NCBI GenBank assembly: GCA_020428115.1
Contig: JAGQNJ010000036.1
Coordinates: 1 to 6,584 of the forward strand
Length of the DNA: 6,584 nt
From: Candidatus Saccharimonadota bacterium
GTDB taxonomy: Bacteria > Patescibacteriota > Saccharimonadia > Saccharimonadales > JAGQNJ01
Reading direction: 5' to 3'
The position numbers were made by a program, and so were the translations under genes. Shown here in pieces: positions 5,737 to 6,584 of the stretch; position 1 is the first letter of the stretch, and every line of letters begins with the position of its first letter. The notes under the pieces were generated by a model. It did no database searches, was not told where the DNA came from, and saw only the letters and a program-made list of their open reading frames with translations.

Positions 5737-5765
5737 ATTATAGCCTCGGGGTATCGAGCAGGCAA
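5737..5765 (-). promoter_or_regulatory. Promoter of the DUF4177-like gene, likely leaderless
   Basis: Minus-strand TTGCCT (5760-5765), 17-base spacer, perfect TATAAT (5737-5742), then seven bases to ATG 5727-5729. The predicted +1 falls at or next to the A of the ATG, and no SD precedes it. This decides the start of the gene. Confidence 0.6.
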
Positions 5766-5779
5766 TGCTGTAGGGTGCT

Positions 5780-5806
5780 TTGACAAAGTAAGCATTGTAG
5801 TACAAT
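5780..5806 (+). promoter_or_regulatory. Promoter of the 189-residue membrane protein gene, likely leaderless
   Basis: Perfect TTGACA (5780-5785), a short 15-base spacer, and TACAAT (5801-5806), then six bases (AAAGCT) to ATG 5813. The expected +1 coincides with the start codon and there is no SD. It lies back-to-back with the minus-strand promoter of the DUF4177-like gene; the two -35 boxes are 14 bases apart. Confidence 0.6.
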
Positions 5807-5812
5807 AAAGCT

Positions 5813-6382
5813 ATGCCTAGTAGAGATAAAAACAGCCAGGATCAGACTGTTGCTATAGTAGCTATCGTAATTGTGTTCTTTTTTGCTATCGGGATCTATC
5901 TAATTTTCACAAATGCTAATGACGCCTTCAAGGCAAGTAAGAATACGCAAAACGGCAAAGCACAGGTCTCGAGTGAGACTAATAAACCCGCTTTTGAACT
6001 AATTGAAGCAATACCACAGAGCAATGGTGCGAATGTTGACAACGTTCACTATAAATACACTAAGGGCGACAAACCCTCCAGGAAAGATGTATTTAGCATC
6101 ATGTCCCAGATTGAGGGCAAGGGTTGTGACGCCGCCCTCTGCAACTATTACCTATGGGCTAACCAAGAAGGATTTAAGTCCCGAGGTGATGATATAGGAA
6201 GTCTTGCAAGTGAATATGCTTCAGCACACAGCGATAGCTTAGTCGGCTACATTAGCTCTGGGGGGCTGTTCTTCTACTATGGTGCTGGTGATGCAAGAGG
6301 AAGTATTTATTACGATTCAGACTCCAAAAAATACTATGTGTTCGTTGGCGAAGGAAGTGAAACTTCCGAGCTGACAGAATAG
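5813..6382 (+). CDS. Membrane-anchored extracytoplasmic protein, unknown function
   Basis: A 189-residue protein. A charged N-terminus (MPSRDKNSQDQ) leads to one hydrophobic helix (about 13-33), then a Ser/Asn/Lys linker and a soluble domain from about residue 57. The helix has no signal-peptidase-like end, so it is probably an uncleaved signal anchor with the domain outside. The domain has a helix DVFSIMSQIEG, a close cysteine pair C105/C110 in GCDAALCNYY that could form a disulfide, a Ser/Gly-rich middle, and Tyr/Phe-rich strands (GGLFFYYGAG, GSIYYDSDSKKYYVFVGEG) suggesting a beta-sheet end. I recognise no family. The start is fixed by the TACAAT box six bases before it. It is transcribed alone; the first strong terminator downstream is at 6519-6545. 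Confidence 0.8.
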   Translation: MPSRDKNSQDQTVAIVAIVIVFFFAIGIYLIFTNANDAFKASKNTQNGKAQVSSETNKPAFELIEAIPQSNGANVDNVHYKYTKGDKPSRKDVFSIMSQIEGKGCDAALCNYYLWANQEGFKSRGDDIGSLASEYASAHSDSLVGYISSGGLFFYYGAGDARGSIYYDSDSKKYYVFVGEGSETSELTE

Positions 6383-6462
6383 CCTTATCACTTAACTCTC
6401 AACTTACTAACTTTCGATTTGTTGACTGCATAGTTACAGTGTCTGTATTGAGGGCAGCCATA

Positions 6463-6508
6463 AAACGAGACAAATGAGACACAAAATGCCATATTTGAGA
6501 CTGTCTCA
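6463..6508. repeat. GAGACA/ATGAGACAC repeat element, copy 2 (with inverted GTCTC)
   Basis: AAACGAGACAAATGAGACAC (6463-6482) matches 18 of 20 bases of the element at 2811-2830, with the same nine-base spacing of GAGACA. It is followed by the 13-base palindrome TGAGAC-T-GTCTCA (6496-6508), whose right arm (TGTCTCA, 6502-6508) also pairs with TGAGACA at 6475-6481. The remainder of the intergenic stretch 6383-6518 holds no gene that I can support. Confidence 0.6.
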
Positions 6509-6518
6509 GAAGATAAGC

Positions 6519-6545
6519 AAAAGAGGCTCAGATTGAGCCTCTTTT
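6519..6545. terminator. Strong bidirectional intrinsic terminator
   Basis: AAAAGAGGCTCA (6519-6530), loop GAT, TGAGCCTCTTTT (6534-6545): a perfect 12-bp stem with a G+C-rich middle, A-run on the left and T-run on the right, so it works on either strand. It can stop transcripts of the 189-residue gene on the plus strand and those of whatever gene ends at 6564 on the minus strand. Confidence 0.85.
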
Positions 6546-6563
6546 GAGTCGATCTTCCTGGAT

Positions 6564-6584
6564 TTATTTCTTCTTTGATGAGAT
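6564..6584 (-). CDS. Possible C-terminal six codons of a minus-strand gene (ISSKKK-stop)
   Basis: Read on the minus strand, the last bases give ATC TCA TCA AAG AAG AAA TAA. A Ser-rich tail ending in three lysines, with the stop 18 bases before a perfect terminator, is typical of the 3' end of a gene. The other two minus frames run straight through the terminator. Only six residues are visible, so neither identity nor reality can be settled from this window. Confidence 0.35.
   Translation of the reverse strand: MSSKKK

Noticed and set aside
1..6584. CRISPR array, tRNA, rRNA, insertion sequence or attachment site
   Set aside because: No regularly spaced repeats, cloverleaf, transposase-like frame or flanking target duplications were seen on either strand.

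Overview
The window looks like a bacterial chromosome segment of moderate G+C, read with the standard code (TAA, TAG and TGA all act as stops). A secreted surface protein ends in a LASTG-type sorting signal with a membrane anchor and basic tail, which points to a Gram-positive style envelope. Together with several very small membrane proteins of unknown function and -10 boxes placed directly at start codons, this makes a Patescibacteria/Saccharibacteria-like genome my best guess. That is inference: no rRNA or other marker gene is present.

Layout. Positions 1-1462 (minus) hold most of a YtcJ-type metal-dependent amidohydrolase whose C-terminus lies outside the window. Divergent to it is a small YdeI/OmdA-like protein (stop at 1876). 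Positions 1973-2200 (minus) hold only the N-terminal fifth of a polyprenyl (isoprenoid) diphosphate synthase, ending shortly after the GGGKRLRP motif: a gene remnant. Positions 2417-2716 (minus) hold a small winged-helix-like protein, possibly a PadR-like regulator. Positions 2873-4624 (minus) hold a 583-residue exported protein with six Kelch-type repeats, a Ca-binding Asp/Asn-rich linker, a choice-of-anchor-U-like domain and a C-terminal sorting signal.

Right of an intergenic region with divergent promoters lies a run of short genes: a 131-residue single-pass membrane protein (plus), a 72-residue tail-anchored protein (minus, convergent with only 4 bp between stops), a 68-residue DUF4177-like protein (minus) and a 189-residue membrane-anchored protein (plus). 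The last two diverge from back-to-back promoters. The window closes with a strong perfect hairpin terminator and what may be the last six codons of a minus-strand gene.

The genes do not form one obvious pathway. Two themes stand out. First, the two long genes with identified SD sites (amidohydrolase, Kelch protein) contrast with several short genes that lack an SD and carry a -10 hexamer 6-10 nt before the ATG, as expected for leaderless or nearly leaderless mRNAs. Second, a GAGACA/ATGAGACAC element with inverted GTCTC partners occurs in two intergenic regions, at 2811-2858 and 6463-6508.
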